From NCBI GenBank assembly GCA_000715685.1, contig KL569455.1:5247-12811 (forward strand): a stretch of DNA of 7,565 nucleotides. The letters are read 5' to 3'. Position numbers and translations under genes: made by a program. Source of the stretch: Streptomyces lilacinus. GTDB lineage: Bacteria; Actinomycetota; Actinomycetes; Streptomycetales; Streptomycetaceae. The notes beneath the pieces were generated by a model. It made no database searches, was not told the DNA's origin, and saw only the letters and a list, made by a program, of their open reading frames with translations. Shown in pieces: positions 6,491 through 7,565 of the stretch; positions within the stretch are counted from its first letter, which is position 1, and every line of letters starts with the position of its first letter.

Positions 6491-7255
6491 GTGGTGCACG
6501 GCACGCTGCCGGACCTGCCGGCATCCCGTACGGAGCCGGACGGTTCGGCGGTCGTGCGGGTGCTGAGCTACAACGTGCGCTCGATGCGCGACGACGTCGC
6601 GGCGCTGGGCCGGGTCATCCGGGCCTGCGCGCCCGACGTCGTCTGCGTCCAGGAGGCCCCGCGCTTCTTCCGCTGGCGCAAGGCAGCCGCCCGCCTGGCG
6701 CGGGAGGCCGAGCTGGCCTACGTCACCGGCGGCGGCACCGCCTCGGGACCGATGCTCCTCGCCTCGCTCCGCGCCCACGTGGAGCGCTCGGAGTCCGTGC
6801 TCCTGCCGCGCACGCCCGGCCTGCACCAGCGGGGGCTGGCGACGGCCGTCCTGCGCTTCGGGCGGGGCGCGCGGCTGGGGGTCGTCAGCTGCCACCTGAG
6901 CGTCAACGCGGAGGAGCGGTACGGGCAGGGGCGGCTGGTGCTCGAGAAGCTGGCGTCCCTGGGCGTGCCGCACGCCGTCGTCGGCGGTGACTTCAACGAC
7001 CGGCCGGACGGGCGGACGTTCGGCCTGCTGGCGCGGGAGCTGCGGGACGGCTGGGCGGTGCGGCCGTGGGGGCGGGAGCACACGACGCGGCTGGGGGATC
7101 CGCTGCAGCGGATCGATGCCGTGTTCGCGACGGCGGGGGTTGAGGTTTTGGGGTGCGGGGTGCCCATGGGGCTGGCGGGAGTTACGGAGGCCGACCTGCG
7201 GGCGGCGACGGACCACTTGCCGGTGCTGGCGGCGGTGCGGGTGCCGGCGGTTTAG
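6491..7255 (+). CDS. Endonuclease/exonuclease/phosphatase (EEP) family protein
   Basis: The 254-residue protein has the DNase I/EEP fold signature: LSYNVRSM (Asn28), VCVQEA (metal ligand Glu55), VVSCHLS (His135), VVGGDFNDRP (Asp167, Asn169), RIDAVF (Asp209) and a final ATDHLPVLA (Asp241, His242). All catalytic positions are present, so it should be an active Mg-dependent phosphodiesterase or phosphatase; whether the substrate is nucleic acid, a phospholipid head group or an inositol phosphate cannot be told. There is no signal peptide, which argues against a secreted nuclease. The start is ambiguous: GTG 6491 and GTG 6494 are adjacent, with AGGG (6482-6485) inside the glkA end, and the fold proper begins only at RVLSYN, so GTG 6554 is also possible. 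The gene begins 1 nt after the glkA stop, implying co-transcription and translational coupling. Confidence 0.88.
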   Translation: MVHGTLPDLPASRTEPDGSAVVRVLSYNVRSMRDDVAALGRVIRACAPDVVCVQEAPRFFRWRKAAARLAREAELAYVTGGGTASGPMLLASLRAHVERSESVLLPRTPGLHQRGLATAVLRFGRGARLGVVSCHLSVNAEERYGQGRLVLEKLASLGVPHAVVGGDFNDRPDGRTFGLLARELRDGWAVRPWGREHTTRLGDPLQRIDAVFATAGVEVLGCGVPMGLAGVTEADLRAATDHLPVLAAVRVPAV

Positions 7256-7349
7256 GCGGGTTCTTTCCCCCACCCCTTCCCCTTCCCGGCTGTGTCGATA
7301 TGCGGCTCCGCCGCGTGGGGGCCTTGCCCGGACCCCGGGAAACGGAACC
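7256..7349. terminator. Hairpin-rich convergent intergenic element, terminator-like
   Basis: This gap between two converging genes contains nested inverted repeats. GGTTC plus TTTCCC (7259-7269) can pair with GGGAAA and GAACC (7337-7342, 7345-7349). CCCCCAC (7267-7273) can instead pair with GTGGGGG (7315-7321). A small hairpin GCGGC-TCC-GCCGC sits at 7302-7314, and CCCGG-ACC-CCGGG at 7327-7339. The C-rich left side and GGCTCCGCC core resemble a common family of Streptomyces intergenic repeats. It lacks a long U run, so its efficiency as a terminator is uncertain. Confidence 0.5.
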
Positions 7350-7565
7350 TCAAAACGCCCCCGCCACATACGACCGCCACCGGGCCTCGAAGCCACGGGC
7401 GTCCGTCCCCAGAACATCCCGCAGCCCCGCCTCGACGCCCCGCTCCCCCACCACCCCGTAGAACGTCACCAACCGCTCCTCCCCCCACCCCTCCGCAATC
7501 AGCCGGCACGCCAGCCAACCCCCCTCGTACGCCCGTGCCAGCCGCCCCGCCTCGCCCCCGAAGGC
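7350..7565 (-). CDS. C-terminal fragment of a protein, possibly peptidase MA-like
   Basis: The - strand is open from the window edge to TGA (7352-7350), giving 71 residues. There is no start codon in view that would make it a complete gene. The residues read as a real protein: ARAYEGGWLACRLIAEGWGEE (frame position about 10-30), then RLVTFYGVVGERG, and an ending LRDVLGTDARGFEARWRSYV. The pattern of a Trp/Arg helix, 'L..FY..VG' and a final 'LG....F..RW..YV' is what I recall at the C-terminus of peptidase MA-like (HExxH) lipoproteins of Streptomyces, where it follows the zinc site. The zinc motif itself would lie outside the window, so this assignment is tentative. G/C third positions and convincing composition support coding; the gene converges on the EEP-fold gene. 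Confidence 0.7.
   Translation of the reverse strand, partial: AFGGEAGRLARAYEGGWLACRLIAEGWGEERLVTFYGVVGERGVEAGLRDVLGTDARGFEARWRSYVAGAF

Noticed and set aside
3685..6504. A 939-codon open frame on the - strand antisense to the ATPase, SCO2127-like gene and glkA
   Set aside because: It is an antisense by-product of very high G+C third positions. The composition is low-complexity Gly/Ala/Val/Glu, with no recognisable domain, and the opposite strand carries clear families.
5021..7255. A 744-codon frame running through the SCO2127-like gene and glkA into the EEP gene
   Set aside because: Only the last 254 codons look like protein. The earlier part is a Ser/Pro/Arg-rich shadow, so the EEP gene was started at GTG 6491.
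7252..7518. An 88-codon - strand ORF at the right end
   Set aside because: Gly-rich shadow in a different frame from the convincing gene end at 7350-7565.

Overview
The very high G+C content, near-exclusive G/C third codon positions, GTG/TTG starts and gene content point to an actinobacterium, almost certainly a Streptomyces chromosome. From memory of gene order (not a search), the block matches the core-chromosome neighbourhood of the glucokinase gene glkA in Streptomyces coelicolor (around SCO2124-SCO2132). I see no mobile element, prophage, CRISPR array, tRNA or rRNA. This looks like conserved chromosome, not an island.

Layout. Positions 1-235 hold the C-terminal end of a family-4 glycosyltransferase on the + strand. 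It converges on a long-chain acyl-CoA ligase on the - strand (302-2098, probable TTG start). A perfect 20-bp bidirectional terminator hairpin lies between them. A 268-bp divergent region (2099-2366) separates the ligase from a metallophosphoesterase (2367-3128) that looks leaderless. Next on the + strand come an SRPBCC/START-like protein (3200-3649), an ArsA/GET3-type ATPase with a C-terminal HSP20-like domain and a degenerate P-loop (3715-4944), a small hydrophilic SCO2127-like protein (5017-5490), the ROK-family glucokinase glkA (5548-6489) and, 1 nt after it, an endonuclease/exonuclease/phosphatase-fold protein (6491-7255). A hairpin-rich convergent gap (7256-7349) follows. The window ends in the C-terminal 71 codons of a - strand gene (7350-7565) that has no start codon inside the window.

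How the genes may work together. The best-understood part is glkA and the gene before it. GlkA phosphorylates glucose and is central to carbon catabolite repression in Streptomyces, and SCO2127 has been linked to glucose kinase activity and repression. The EEP-fold gene is so close to glkA that it is probably co-transcribed and translationally coupled. The SRPBCC and ArsA-like genes may form a two-gene unit of unknown function. The acyl-CoA ligase and metallophosphoesterase share a divergent control region. I find no strong evidence for an undescribed multi-gene system. The most interesting points are the ArsA-like ATPase lacking both P-loop lysines, the possible short leader ORF before the SCO2127-like gene, and a triple short direct repeat upstream of the ATPase.
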